A stretch of 64,000 nucleotides of DNA from an uncultured Rhizobiaceae bacterium (GTDB lineage: Bacteria; Pseudomonadota; Alphaproteobacteria; Rhizobiales; Rhizobiaceae): assembly GCA_947259295.1 (NCBI GenBank), contig CAMYMG010000010.1, forward strand, positions 1-64,000, given 5' to 3'. This document shows, piece by piece, positions 22,637-31,417 of this stretch (the stretch's first letter is position 1; every line of letters begins with the position of its first letter). A program made the translations under genes and the position numbers. The notes beneath the pieces were generated by a model. That model saw only the letters and a program-made list of their open reading frames with translations. It was not told where the DNA came from and did not search any database.

Positions 22637-23019
22637 AGGCCATGGAAAAGCCGGCGCCAGCTTGCTACTGACACCGGCCATTTGGTCTTAGGGATCGTCG
22701 CACTCGGCCTCCCGTGAGGAAAACCGAGGCTGGTTCGATCCGACGCAGACCCGTGGGCGGGGGGCTTGGGGTTTACGAGCCGGTGCCGGACCGAACCGTC
22801 TCAGGCAACGCAACTAAATTCGTTGTACATTGGGGCGCCAGCACGGATAAATAACGGCAGCAATGTGGCGTTACATCACCAATCAATTCAGATTGTTTCA
22901 TCTGCGTGATCAAAGCCTCGCCGGCCCAATCGGATCTGGCGATTGTACCTGCGGCACTTGCAATTGAAGCGTGAAAACGTCACCTTTGATTGTCAGGCAA
23001 CTGTCATGAAAGGCCCCCG
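22637..23019. other. Intergenic region, DUF1223 to DUF2794
   Basis: This 383-nt stretch has no supported gene. The left part is GC-rich. The right part (about 22840-22990) is AT-richer and probably carries the promoter of the DUF2794 gene. No strong hairpin or repeat was identified. Confidence 0.5.
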
Positions 23020-23406
23020 ATGATGGATCGCGCTATCGGCTCGGAGGATAGGGAAGACTCCGCGGAATTGATCCGCCTCAACGAGGCGCGGCATGCACGG
23101 CAGAACTTTCCGATAACCTTTCACCGGCGCGAACTCGACCTCATCCTGAAGCTTTACGGGCGCATGGTCGCCGCCAACGAATGGCGCGACTATGCCATCG
23201 ACCACCTCGACGACCGGGCGGTTTTCTCTGTTTTCCGCCGGACGTCGGAGACCCCGATCTACCGCATCGTCAAGGATCCCTCGCTCGCCCGCAAGCAGGG
23301 CGCATGGTCGGTCGTTTCCGCCGGCGGCCTGATTCTCAAGCGCGGCCACGAACTGGCCCGCGTCCTCCGCATCTTCGACAAGTCGCTCAAGCTGGTGAAG
23401 GCCTGA
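23020..23406 (+). CDS. DUF2794 domain protein
   Basis: This 128-residue protein matches the alphaproteobacterial DUF2794 family, whose function is unknown. Conserved stretches are ITFHRRELDLILKLYGRMVAA, EWRDYAIDHLDDRAVFSVFRR and PIYRIVKDPSLARKQGAW. No signal peptide or membrane segment is seen, so it is probably cytoplasmic. Two ATGs lie side by side at 23020 and 23023; GAAAGG upstream serves both. It is convergent with the acetyltransferase gene, with only 6 nt between the stops. Confidence 0.85.
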   Translation: MMDRAIGSEDREDSAELIRLNEARHARQNFPITFHRRELDLILKLYGRMVAANEWRDYAIDHLDDRAVFSVFRRTSETPIYRIVKDPSLARKQGAWSVVSAGGLILKRGHELARVLRIFDKSLKLVKA

Positions 23407-23412
23407 ACCGCG

Positions 23413-23982
23413 TCATTTCGTCGGCCCGAACATTCGTTCGGGCGTCGAATCCGGATCGGGCGGCGTCCCGGCTCCGCCATTCATCGAATACTGCATGAAC
23501 ACGGTGTCCAGCCAGCGTCCGAGCTTGTAGCCCGATCCTTCGAGCCTGCCGCAATGGCGGAAACCCACCCGTTCATGCAGCTTCACCGAGGCACTGTCGG
23601 ATGATCCATCGCCGATAACCGCGATCATCTGCCTGAAACCCAGCGTCGTCGCCTCGCTGATCAGTCGCTCCAGCAGCGCCCTGCCGACACCCTGTCCCTT
23701 GGCCCAGGGTGCCACATAGACCGAGTTCTCGACGATGAACCGGTATGCGGGCCGCGGCCGGAACGGCCCTGCGTAGGCGTAGCCGGCGAGCCTGCCTGAC
23801 TGTTCGGCCACCAGGTAGGGAAATCCGCTCTCCGCCATCGTCCGGTATCGACGGGTCATTTCCGCCAGGGACGGCGGCTCGAGCTCGTAGCTCGCCGTGC
23901 CGTGCATTACGGCGTCGGCGTAGATATCGGTGATCTGATCGAGGTCGGCGGATGTTGCCGGCCGTAAGGCGATTGCAGTCAT
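23413..23982 (-). CDS. GNAT family N-acetyltransferase (phosphinothricin acetyltransferase-like)
   Basis: This 189-residue GNAT enzyme resembles the Pat/Bar group, which transfers acetyl from acetyl-CoA to an amino group of small molecules such as phosphinothricin or methionine sulfoximine. The acetyl-CoA loop GQGVGR is at 96-101. Group features include IYADAVMHGTASYELEPPS near the N-terminus and LHERVGFRHCGRLEGSGYKLGRWLDTV near the C-terminus. The start at 23982 gives the family's MTAIALRPATSADL. The C-terminal tail of about 20 residues is extra. The true substrate is unknown. Confidence 0.88.
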   Translation of the reverse strand: MTAIALRPATSADLDQITDIYADAVMHGTASYELEPPSLAEMTRRYRTMAESGFPYLVAEQSGRLAGYAYAGPFRPRPAYRFIVENSVYVAPWAKGQGVGRALLERLISEATTLGFRQMIAVIGDGSSDSASVKLHERVGFRHCGRLEGSGYKLGRWLDTVFMQYSMNGGAGTPPDPDSTPERMFGPTK

Positions 23983-24034
23983 TAAGTGTAGTCCAGCGCG
24001 TCGCCCGATCAAAGCAGCGGGACCCGCAAAAGAA

Positions 24035-24058
24035 AAGGGCGGCCGTTGGGCCGCCCTT
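24035..24058 (-). terminator. Intrinsic terminator after Bax inhibitor-like gene
   Basis: AAGGGCGGCC (24035-24044) pairs with GGCCGCCCTT (24049-24058) around a GTTG loop. On the minus strand the stem is followed by a U-rich TTTTCTTTT tail, so it ends the transcript of the 24083-24862 gene. Confidence 0.8.
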
Positions 24059-24082
24059 CGCTTTCTGTCTGAGCCAGTGCCG

Positions 24083-24862
24083 TCAGTCGCGGTTGCCCAG
24101 GAACTGCAGCAGGAACGTGAACAGGTTGATGAAGTCGAGATAGAGCCGCAGCGCGCCCATGATGGCCTTGCGGCCGGACACTTCTGCGCTGTCGTTCTCT
24201 AGATACATCTCCTTGATGTTCTGGGTGTCGTAGGCGGTCAGGCCGGCGAAGATCAGCACGCCGATCGCGGAAATCGCGAACTGCAGGGCCGACGATGCCA
24301 GGAAGATGTTGACCACCATCGCGATGATCAGGCCGAAGACGCCCATCACCAGGAACGAACCCATCCCGGAAAGATCACGCTTGGTCGTGTAGCCCCAAAG
24401 CGACAGCGCACCGAAGGCCGCAGCCGTGATGAAGAAGGTCTGCACGATGCTCTGCGCCGTATATACCAGGAAGATCGACGACAGCGACAGGCCCATCAGG
24501 CCGGCGAAGACCCAGAACGCCGTCTGTGCGCCCGAGACGCTCATCGAATTGATGCGGGCGCTCAGGTAGAACACCATGCCCAGCGGGGCCAGCATCACCA
24601 CCCAGCGGAGCGGCGAGCCGTAAAGCGTCTGTCCGACGCTGGTCAGCATCTTGCCGTTGCCCAGCGTAGCAACCGCCGTCGACGGGTCATTCGTCGTCGC
24701 CAGCATCATTGTGCCAAGCGCAGCCAGGCCCGTGATCACGAGACCCAGCGCCATAAGGTTGTAGACCTTAAGCATATAGGCGCGCAGGCCCTCGTCGATG
24801 GACGCGTCGGCGTGGGTACCCACATTCACGGCGCGTGCCTGATAATTTCGAAGGTCAGCCAT
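24083..24862 (-). CDS. Bax inhibitor-1/YccA family membrane protein
   Basis: This 259-residue protein has seven predicted membrane helices and belongs to the Bax inhibitor-1 (BI-1/YccA) family. Bacterial members are linked to pH-dependent calcium leak and to modulation of FtsH proteolysis. The N-terminus (NYQARAVNVGTHADASIDEGLRAYM) is the conserved rhizobial lead. The family signature appears as GLTAYDTQNIKEMYLEND near the C-terminus, which contains the conserved acidic residue. The chosen ATG has GAGGAAACC immediately upstream; a much earlier in-frame start is not supported. Confidence 0.92.
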   Translation of the reverse strand: MADLRNYQARAVNVGTHADASIDEGLRAYMLKVYNLMALGLVITGLAALGTMMLATTNDPSTAVATLGNGKMLTSVGQTLYGSPLRWVVMLAPLGMVFYLSARINSMSVSGAQTAFWVFAGLMGLSLSSIFLVYTAQSIVQTFFITAAAFGALSLWGYTTKRDLSGMGSFLVMGVFGLIIAMVVNIFLASSALQFAISAIGVLIFAGLTAYDTQNIKEMYLENDSAEVSGRKAIMGALRLYLDFINLFTFLLQFLGNRD

Positions 24863-25103
24863 GGTTTCCTCTATCTTGCTCTGTCCCGTCCGGTGTCGGG
24901 AGACCGTTGATTTCCGGCCCCCAGGCGCCGCTGGCGGGATTCCAGCATGCCTGCCGCGGAATATGATGCTTCTTTGCCCCCACGACAAGGCCCGCAACAC
25001 CTTGCAATGCAGCGTGATGACATGAATTCGCGGTAATGTTTCAGCTTGGTAAGCGAAAATCATTCGATTTGGAGATCGAACCGGTCTTTCCGGCACTTTT
25101 CTC

Positions 25104-27653
25104 CTAAAGATTGCGCAGGACGGGCGCCGCCTTGTGGCCCAGCACCCGCCACGTGCCGAGAAGCCCGAATCCGACCGTCAGGACCAGCGCGACGACGATC
25201 GTTCCGATGGCCACCTCCGGCATGAAGCTCGAAGGCAGATTCATGATCCGTGCGACGACGAACCAGGCGGCCGTGCCTCCGGCAAATAGCGCAAACAGGG
25301 CCGTCGCGAGGCCGATGAGCGCATATTCGAGCGAAAATGCCGCAATCAGCGTGCGCCGTGTCGCGCCCAGCGTCTTCAGCACCACCGCGTCGTGCACGCG
25401 CGCCCGGTTGCCGGCGGCAAGTGCCCCCGACAACACGAGCACGGAGGCAATCAGCGCGACGCTGGCCGCGGCGCGGATCGCGGTCCCCAGCTGCCCGACG
25501 ATGCGGTTGACGACGTCGAGCGCATCCTTGACGCGCACAGTGGTGACGGCCGGGAATGCCCGCGTCACCGCATTCAGGAGCCGCGCCTCGTCGGCGACGC
25601 TCGCATCCGGTGTCTGCAGCGTCGCCAGCCAGGAATGCGGCGCTCCGGCAAAGGTGTTGGGCGAAAACACCATCACGAAGTTGATGCCCATCGATTCCCA
25701 CTTCACCTCGCGGAAATTGGCGATCCGTGCAGTCACGTTGCGTCCAAGCACATTCACCGTGATCGTGTCGCCGAGCTTCAGCCCTATCTCGCGGCCTTCC
25801 TGCGCCGCAAACGACACCAGCGGCTCGCCGGAATAGTCGTCGGGCCACCATTGCCCTTGCGAAAGCGTCGCATTGTCGGGTTGCCTGGCCTCGTAGGTCA
25901 GCCCGCGATCGCCGCGCAAAACCCAGCCACCCTCCGCCGGGATCTCGATCTTCTGCACGTCGACGCCGTTGAGCTCGACGATCCGGCCGCGCAGCATCGG
26001 CACGCGAACCAGTTCGCCGGCGGGCTCTTCCTGCTCGATGAACTGGCTGAACCTGTCGACCTCGGTGCTCTGGATGTCGACGAAGAAGAAGTTCGGCGCG
26101 CGCTCCGGCAGGCTGCCGGTGATCTGCTGCCTGAGATTGCCGTCGATCAGCGCCAGCGTCACCAGCAGGGTCAGTCCAAGGCCGAGCGACAAAACCACCG
26201 AGGGCGTCAGCGCGCCCGGACGATGGATGTTGCCGATAGCCAGACGCAGCGCCACGAAGCGCACGCGCGGGCTTCTCCGTGCCAGGAACTGAACCAGTTG
26301 GCCGACACTACGAAGCACGACAAAGGCAAACACCACGGCCCCGACAAAGATCGCCGCTATGCGGCGGTCGCCCGAAAACCAGACCGCCAGCGCGGCAAGC
26401 AGCAGCGCGAGTACGGCGACAGCCAGGACATAGATGCGCCTCGGCCAAGCCGCGGACTCGACGCCGAGTTCCCGGAACAGGGCAGTGGCAGGCACGTCGC
26501 GGGCGCGGCCGAGCGGCAGCAGGGCAAAGGCCAGCGTCACCAGCAGCCCGAACAGCGCGGCCATCGCGAGCGCGCCCGGGTAGAGGCCGCCCTCGACAGG
26601 CACCGGGATGACCGACGATAGCGCAGCCGTCGCCGCAAGCGGCATCAAGGCGGCAAGCACCAACCCGATAGCGATGCCGATCGCGGCGATGATCAGGATC
26701 TGCACCAGATAGACGGTCACCACGAAACTGCCCGACGCGCCAAGGCTCTTGAACGTGGCGATCACGCCGCGCTTGCCTTCGAGATAGGCGCGCACCGCGT
26801 TGCCGACCCCGACGCCGCCGACAACCAGGGCGGTCAGCCCGACCAGGGTGAGAAACTGCGAGAACCGCTCGATATTGGCCGAGAGCGACGGCGCTGCGTT
26901 GAGGCGGGTCCGCACGCTCCAACCGGCCTGCGGGAATTCCTGGTTCGCCCGGGCCCGCAATGTTTCGAGCGCCGCCTCGTCCGGGCTGCCGGGCAGTCGC
27001 GCCTTGTAGGCAAACTCCACGAGGCTTCCGGGCTGGACAAGCCCGGATGCCTGCAGCCCTTCCATCGACACCATCAGCCTTGGCGCGAACCCGAACCCGT
27101 CGGACGCCGCATCCGGTTCCGTGACCAGCCTGGCGCGCAGTTCGAACAGAGCTGTCCCGAGCTTGATGCGCGCCCCCGGCTCGATGCCGAGGCGTTCGAA
27201 CATCAGTTCCGGGGCGACCGCGCCGTAGACACCGTTGCGTTGCCCGAAGAGTTCGGCGCGTGACAGAGCCGGTTCGGTGACCAGCGCGCCGAACAGAGGA
27301 TAGGCCTCGTCGACCGCCTTCACCTCCGCCAGCGTCTGGTCGGATCCGTCTTCGAGCCGCACCATGGACCGCATGTTGGCGCTCACGGCCAATGTACCGA
27401 GCCCGTCGAGAAAAGCCCGTTCCTCGGCAGTGGCCTGACGCTGGTTCAGCTCGAAACGAATGTCGCCGCCAAGCAGCACCTGGCCTTCATTGGCGACGCC
27501 CGAGGTGATCGAGCGCGCCACCGAATTGACGCCGCCGATCGCGGCGACACCGAGCGCGATACAGGTCAGGAAGATCAGGAACCCCGAAAACCCGCCGCGC
27601 ATCTCGCGCAGCGAAAACCGGACCGCCAGACGCAGCGTTCTCGCGAAACTCAT
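25104..27653 (-). CDS. ABC transporter permease, YbbP/FtsX-like
   Basis: This 849-residue protein is a large FtsX-domain permease like E. coli YbbP, the partner of the ATPase YbbA. It has an N-terminal helix (about 17-40), a long periplasmic MacB-PCD-like domain, and two four-helix FtsX regions with an extra helix pair. Landmarks are the N-terminal SLREMRGGFSGFLIFL and the FKSLGASGSFVVTVYLVQ and LKTLGATRRTLIAAFSLEYALIG coupling segments. Its ATG overlaps the ATPase stop, and the TesA-like hydrolase is divergent, the same neighbourhood as ybbAP-tesA in E. coli. The substrate is unknown; lipophilic compounds or lipoproteins are guesses. Confidence 0.93.
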   Translation of the reverse strand: MSFARTLRLAVRFSLREMRGGFSGFLIFLTCIALGVAAIGGVNSVARSITSGVANEGQVLLGGDIRFELNQRQATAEERAFLDGLGTLAVSANMRSMVRLEDGSDQTLAEVKAVDEAYPLFGALVTEPALSRAELFGQRNGVYGAVAPELMFERLGIEPGARIKLGTALFELRARLVTEPDAASDGFGFAPRLMVSMEGLQASGLVQPGSLVEFAYKARLPGSPDEAALETLRARANQEFPQAGWSVRTRLNAAPSLSANIERFSQFLTLVGLTALVVGGVGVGNAVRAYLEGKRGVIATFKSLGASGSFVVTVYLVQILIIAAIGIAIGLVLAALMPLAATAALSSVIPVPVEGGLYPGALAMAALFGLLVTLAFALLPLGRARDVPATALFRELGVESAAWPRRIYVLAVAVLALLLAALAVWFSGDRRIAAIFVGAVVFAFVVLRSVGQLVQFLARRSPRVRFVALRLAIGNIHRPGALTPSVVLSLGLGLTLLVTLALIDGNLRQQITGSLPERAPNFFFVDIQSTEVDRFSQFIEQEEPAGELVRVPMLRGRIVELNGVDVQKIEIPAEGGWVLRGDRGLTYEARQPDNATLSQGQWWPDDYSGEPLVSFAAQEGREIGLKLGDTITVNVLGRNVTARIANFREVKWESMGINFVMVFSPNTFAGAPHSWLATLQTPDASVADEARLLNAVTRAFPAVTTVRVKDALDVVNRIVGQLGTAIRAAASVALIASVLVLSGALAAGNRARVHDAVVLKTLGATRRTLIAAFSLEYALIGLATALFALFAGGTAAWFVVARIMNLPSSFMPEVAIGTIVVALVLTVGFGLLGTWRVLGHKAAPVLRNL

Positions 27654-28351
27654 CAGGCGGGCACCGCCACCTGCTGCGGCTCGGCCTCGATGCGGCCAGA
27701 GCGCATCGAGATCTGCCGGGCGCAGCGAGCGGCGAGTGCCGGGTCATGCGTCACCAGCACCAGCGTCATGCCGCGCTCGGTGGCCTTGGAAAACAGCAGA
27801 TCGGCGACCTGCCTGCCCGTTGCCTGGTCGAGATTGCCGGTCGGCTCGTCGGCGATCAGCAGCCGCGGATTGGGAGCAAGCGCCCGCGCGATGGCAACGC
27901 GCTGCTGCTCGCCGCCCGAAAGTTCGCCCGGATAATGCGTCACCCGGTCGGCAAGGCCGACAGCGGCGAGTTCCTGCTCGGCCGCGCCAAAAGGGTCGCT
28001 ATGTCCGGAGAGTTCGAGCGGCACGGCCACGTTCTCCAGCGCCGTCATGTTCGGTATGAGATGGAAGGACTGGAACACGATGCCGATGTTTCGGCCCCGA
28101 AACGCTGCGATCCTGTCCTCCGACTTGTCGTTGAGCAGTTCGCCGGCGATTCGTACCGTTCCCGAATCGACCCTTTCCAGCCCGGCAAGGACCATCAGCA
28201 ATGTCGACTTGCCGGAGCCGGACGGACCGACGATGCCGGTCGCTTCGCCTTGCGCGACCTCGAGGCTGACATGCTTCAGTACATGGACGGATGAGGCACC
28301 GTCGCCAAGCGTCAGCGAAACGTCCTTCAGCGTGATGACGGGTTCTGTCAC
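27653..28351 (-). CDS. ABC transporter ATP-binding protein, YbbA-like
   Basis: This 232-residue ATPase energises the YbbP-like permease encoded immediately downstream. Walker A (GPSGSGKST) is at 42-50, the signature LSGGEQQ at 144-150, and Walker B (LLIADEP) at 164-170. The sequence belongs to the LolD/MacB-type ATPase group (TGNLD after Walker B). The stop overlaps the permease start. It is divergent from the GDSL hydrolase gene across only 64 nt, so their promoters must share this space. Confidence 0.94.
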   Translation of the reverse strand: MTEPVITLKDVSLTLGDGASSVHVLKHVSLEVAQGEATGIVGPSGSGKSTLLMVLAGLERVDSGTVRIAGELLNDKSEDRIAAFRGRNIGIVFQSFHLIPNMTALENVAVPLELSGHSDPFGAAEQELAAVGLADRVTHYPGELSGGEQQRVAIARALAPNPRLLIADEPTGNLDQATGRQVADLLFSKATERGMTLVLVTHDPALAARCARQISMRSGRIEAEPQQVAVPA

Positions 28352-28415
28352 GAAAATTCTTTCCTATATGCAGGGGATGGGCGGAAACTGATCGTCGTCA
28401 TATGGGCCTTGTCGC

Positions 28416-29060
28416 ATGCCATTCCAATTTCTCGCACGTCTTCTCGCCGCTCTCGGCCTGTGCCTGATGGCCGTTTCAGCCCCGGCATCGGCCGAGCCAT
28501 ACCGAATCGTCGGCTTTGGCGACAGTTTGATGGCCGGATACGGTCTGGATGTTGGCCAAAGCTTCCCCGAAAAGCTTGAAAAAGCACTCCGCGAAAAAGG
28601 TCACGATGTCGTGATTGCCAATGCGGGCGTCTCAGGCGACACGACGAGCGGCGGCTTGGCGCGGCTCGATTGGTCCATTCCCGACGGGACGCAAATGGTC
28701 ATTCTCGAACTCGGCGCCAACGACATGCTGCGAGGCGTCGATCCGAAGCTGACACGGCAGAACCTGGAAGCCATGATCGAGCGTCTCAAGGCCCGGGACA
28801 TCGACGTGCTGCTGGCGGGCATGCTTGCTGCGCCTAACCTCGGATCTGATTACCAGGCCGCCTTCGACGCCATTTACCCGGACCTCGCGGCCGCGCATGG
28901 GCTCGCGCTCTACCCGTTTTTCCTCGATGGCGTTGCCGGCCAGCCGGCCTACCAGCTTCCCGACGGGTTGCACCCCAATGCAGCCGGCATCGACCGGATG
29001 GTGGCGCGGGCATTGCCCGCAGTCGAAGAGGCGATCGCCGACGCAACGGGCCCGTCCTGA
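28416..29060 (+). CDS. tesA: Arylesterase / lysophospholipase TesA-like GDSL hydrolase
   Basis: This 214-residue SGNH hydrolase resembles E. coli TesA, a periplasmic thioesterase, protease and lysophospholipase. The signal peptide ends near residue 26 (APASA). Block I is GFGDSLMAGYGL with the nucleophile Ser37. Block III is ELGANDMLRG, and the catalytic pair is Asp183 and His186 in DGLHPN. All SGNH residues are intact. It lies divergently from the YbbAP genes, as in many proteobacteria, which may mean that its product and YbbAP act on the same lipids. Confidence 0.93.
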   Translation: MPFQFLARLLAALGLCLMAVSAPASAEPYRIVGFGDSLMAGYGLDVGQSFPEKLEKALREKGHDVVIANAGVSGDTTSGGLARLDWSIPDGTQMVILELGANDMLRGVDPKLTRQNLEAMIERLKARDIDVLLAGMLAAPNLGSDYQAAFDAIYPDLAAAHGLALYPFFLDGVAGQPAYQLPDGLHPNAAGIDRMVARALPAVEEAIADATGPS

Positions 29061-29207
29061 CATGCAGGTGCGGCCCAAGCTCGCCGCGGCATCTTCCGCT
29101 GCGTTACCGCTTTTCAGTGTGCAGCTGCGAAAAAATCCGCTTGCCCCCCGGGGTGATCGGTGATTCGTTGAGTACCGTAAGTACGAATCGAGGAAGGGAG
29201 CCTGGCC

Positions 29208-29804
29208 ATGCCGCGTCTTTTCACCGCCCTCGAGATACCGCGTGATGCCGCCCTTTCCCTGTCGCTGTTGCGCGGCGGGCTTCCCGGCGCCCGCTGGATG
29301 GACGTCGAAAACTACCACATGACGCTGCGCTTCATCGGTGACATCGAAGGCCATGTTGCCGACGAGATCGCCGGAGCGCTCGACCGCATCAGGCGGCCGT
29401 CCTTTTCACTGACCCTGTCGGGTGTCGGTGCCTTCGGCTCGAAGAAGCCGCATTCGGTCTATGCCGGCGCCGTCGCTTCGCCGGATCTCAACGCGTTGCA
29501 GGGTGAGATCGACCGAATCTGCCAGCGCCTGGGCATCGCGCCGGATCCCCGGAAATTCACGCCGCACGTCACGCTGGCGCGGCTGCGGCACTCCAATCCG
29601 ATCGATGTTGCCCGCTATCTTTCGGCACGCGGCAACTTTGCCGCTGCGCCGTTTCGCGTCGGGCGCTTCGTTCTGATGTCGTCGCGCGATTCGGTTGGCG
29701 GCGGGCCCTATGTGATCGAGGAGACGTGGCCACTGGCCGGCGCCGACGCGCGTGCCTCGAACTTCGCTGCGAGCGGTGCCGAGGCGACACGCATCATGCG
29801 CTAG
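29208..29804 (+). CDS. thpR: RNA 2',3'-cyclic phosphodiesterase (ThpR/LigT)
   Basis: This 198-residue member of the 2H phosphoesterase family opens RNA 2',3'-cyclic phosphates to 2'-phosphates. Its two diagnostic HxTx motifs are HMTL at 37-40 and HVTL at 120-123. The N-terminus MPRLFTALEIP is standard. The C-terminus has about 15 extra residues beyond the catalytic fold. The ATG is preceded by GGAAGGGAGCC, a good ribosome binding site. The gene was long named ligT after a reported ligase activity that is not its main reaction. Confidence 0.93.
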   Translation: MPRLFTALEIPRDAALSLSLLRGGLPGARWMDVENYHMTLRFIGDIEGHVADEIAGALDRIRRPSFSLTLSGVGAFGSKKPHSVYAGAVASPDLNALQGEIDRICQRLGIAPDPRKFTPHVTLARLRHSNPIDVARYLSARGNFAAAPFRVGRFVLMSSRDSVGGGPYVIEETWPLAGADARASNFAASGAEATRIMR

Positions 29805-29941
29805 GCCTGCCTGGGACAGTTTGCCAGTCCGTACCTCCTCCCGGCACAAGCCACAAAGGCCTCGACAAGTCGCGCCTGTCGCGTTCCTATTGCGGCTGTA
29901 CGTGCGGGCCATTTCGAGGGGCCCGGCAGCAGGAGTGCGCA

Positions 29942-30238
29942 TTGGCAAGACAGAAGCTTGAGATCGAGGCGATCGCCGAGGCCATGGCCGGCCTTGATGG
30001 CTGGGTACTGGCCGAGGACGGCAGTGCCATCAGCCGCACCTTCACCTTCCGCAATTTCAGCGAAGCCTTCGCCTTCATGACCCGCTCCGCGCTCGCCGCC
30101 GAAAAGATGGATCACCATCCGGACTGGTCGAATGTCTACAAGACCGTTGAAGTCACCCTGAACACGCATGACGCCAACGGCCTGACCGAACTGGACTTCG
30201 AGCTTGCGCGCAAGATGAACCGCTACGCCGGTTTCTGA
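29942..30238 (+). CDS. phhB: 4a-hydroxytetrahydrobiopterin dehydratase (PhhB/PCD)
   Basis: This 98-residue enzyme dehydrates pterin-4a-carbinolamine, recycling the pterin used by phenylalanine hydroxylase. The active-site segment is KMDHHPDW (His58, His59), and LNTHDANGLTELD contains the third conserved His (His76). I chose a TTG start: AGGAG sits six nt upstream and the resulting length matches the family. A longer reading from 29726 would run antisense-like through the end of thpR. No phenylalanine hydroxylase gene is visible in the window. Confidence 0.92.
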   Translation: MARQKLEIEAIAEAMAGLDGWVLAEDGSAISRTFTFRNFSEAFAFMTRSALAAEKMDHHPDWSNVYKTVEVTLNTHDANGLTELDFELARKMNRYAGF

Positions 30239-30293
30239 TCCGATCTTGCACTCAGGCCGCTGATTTCCCACATCTTCTGCCAAGGAGACGATG

Positions 30294-30656
30294 ATGGCAG
30301 CAAATTCCCGATCCCGGCAGACAGGTGCCGAGCAGGACGATCCGGTACGCGAGGCGGACGTGCGCGAGAAGTTCTGGCGCACCGCCAGGAAGGCCGCAAG
30401 ACACGTTCCCTTCATGGACGAGGTCGTTGCCGCCTACTATTGCGCCCTCGACAGCAACACGCCGTTCCGTGCCAAGGCGGTCCTGTTTGCCGCACTCGGC
30501 TACTTCGTCCTGCCCGCCGACACGATCCCGGATGTCATCTTCGGGCTCGGCTTCACCGACGACATGGCGGTGCTGACGGCCGCCATCGCCTCGGTCCGTG
30601 CCCACATCACGCCGGCGCACCGGCTCGCCGCCAGGCAGGCTCTGGAGCAGAGTTGA
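30294..30656 (+). CDS. YkvA/DUF1232 family membrane-associated protein
   Basis: This protein of about 120 residues carries the DUF1232 motif, PFRAKAVLFAALGYFVLPADTIPD, followed by GFTDDMAVLTAAIASV. DUF1232 proteins are short, with one or two hydrophobic segments and a conserved YFVLPADTIPD stretch; their function is unknown. Two adjacent ATGs (30291 and 30294) share AAGGAGACG; the second has better spacing. It follows phhB closely and may be co-transcribed with it. Confidence 0.85.
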   Translation: MAANSRSRQTGAEQDDPVREADVREKFWRTARKAARHVPFMDEVVAAYYCALDSNTPFRAKAVLFAALGYFVLPADTIPDVIFGLGFTDDMAVLTAAIASVRAHITPAHRLAARQALEQS

Positions 30657-30897
30657 CCGCGCGAAGAGGTCAAACTCTTGCCGCTTTCCTGCCATTGGGT
30701 GGCCGCCGGGATTGATCGCGGAAGTTTCTTTCAGGGGCTTGCGCGGTGAGGCGGCGTTGGCCGATGGTGTGCTTACGCCCCTCTTGGGCAAAAGTTCATC
30801 ATTTGGTAACCCAGATTAAATCAAAGTGAACCGAACGGACGCGACGCGTCTCCGGCACGCACGGTGTTCGGCGGAAACACAGGAAAACGGTAGGACG

Positions 30898-31407
30898 ATG
30901 CGGGGATTTATCTCGATACTCTTCAGCTTGGCGCTGGTTGCGACAGCCGGCACGGCCTTTGCGCAGTCGGCCAAGAAAATGGCCGAACACGGTGACTGGG
31001 CGACCTACAGCTACCAGGCCCAGAACGGCAAGGTGTGCTATGTGCTGACCGTGCCGAAGCCGAAATCGATGAAGCCGGCGACGCTCGATCATGGCGACAT
31101 GTTCTTCTTCGTCAGCCAGCGGCCCGGCCAGGCCGTGTCCTTCGAGCCGCAGTTCATCGCCGGCTACGAGCTGAAGGAAGGCTCCAAGGTACAGGTGACG
31201 ATCGGCGACAAGACCTTCTCCATGTTTACCAAGGGCAAGTCCGCCTGGGTTGAGAACGCCGCCGAGGAGCCGCAGCTCATCGCCGCGATGAAGGCCGGTG
31301 CCGACATGCAGGTTCAGGCCCGTTCGGGACGCGACAATGCGACCAGCTACACCTTTTCCCTGCGCGGCATCACGGCGGCCCTGAACTCCATATCGAGCTG
31401 CAAGTAA
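30898..31407 (+). CDS. Invasion-associated locus B (IalB) family periplasmic protein
   Basis: This 169-residue protein has a Sec signal peptide (cleavage near residue 22, AFA-Q) and an IalB domain. The domain is recognised from WATYSYQAQNGKVCYVLTVPKPK and FSLRGITAALNSISSC, with the paired cysteines expected for a disulfide. IalB was named in Bartonella for erythrocyte invasion, but the family is universal in Rhizobiales, including free-living species, and its role here is unknown. The chosen ATG has TAGGACG upstream; a longer frame from 30826 lacks a signal peptide start. Confidence 0.88.
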   Translation: MRGFISILFSLALVATAGTAFAQSAKKMAEHGDWATYSYQAQNGKVCYVLTVPKPKSMKPATLDHGDMFFFVSQRPGQAVSFEPQFIAGYELKEGSKVQVTIGDKTFSMFTKGKSAWVENAAEEPQLIAAMKAGADMQVQARSGRDNATSYTFSLRGITAALNSISSCK

Positions 31408-31417
31408 GCCCGGCGCG

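Noticed and set aside
29834-29843. ACCTCCTCCC motif on the plus strand between thpR and phhB
   Set aside because: It has the same bases as the sRNA loops, but the flanks do not form a stem of more than about 3 bp and no U-tract follows.
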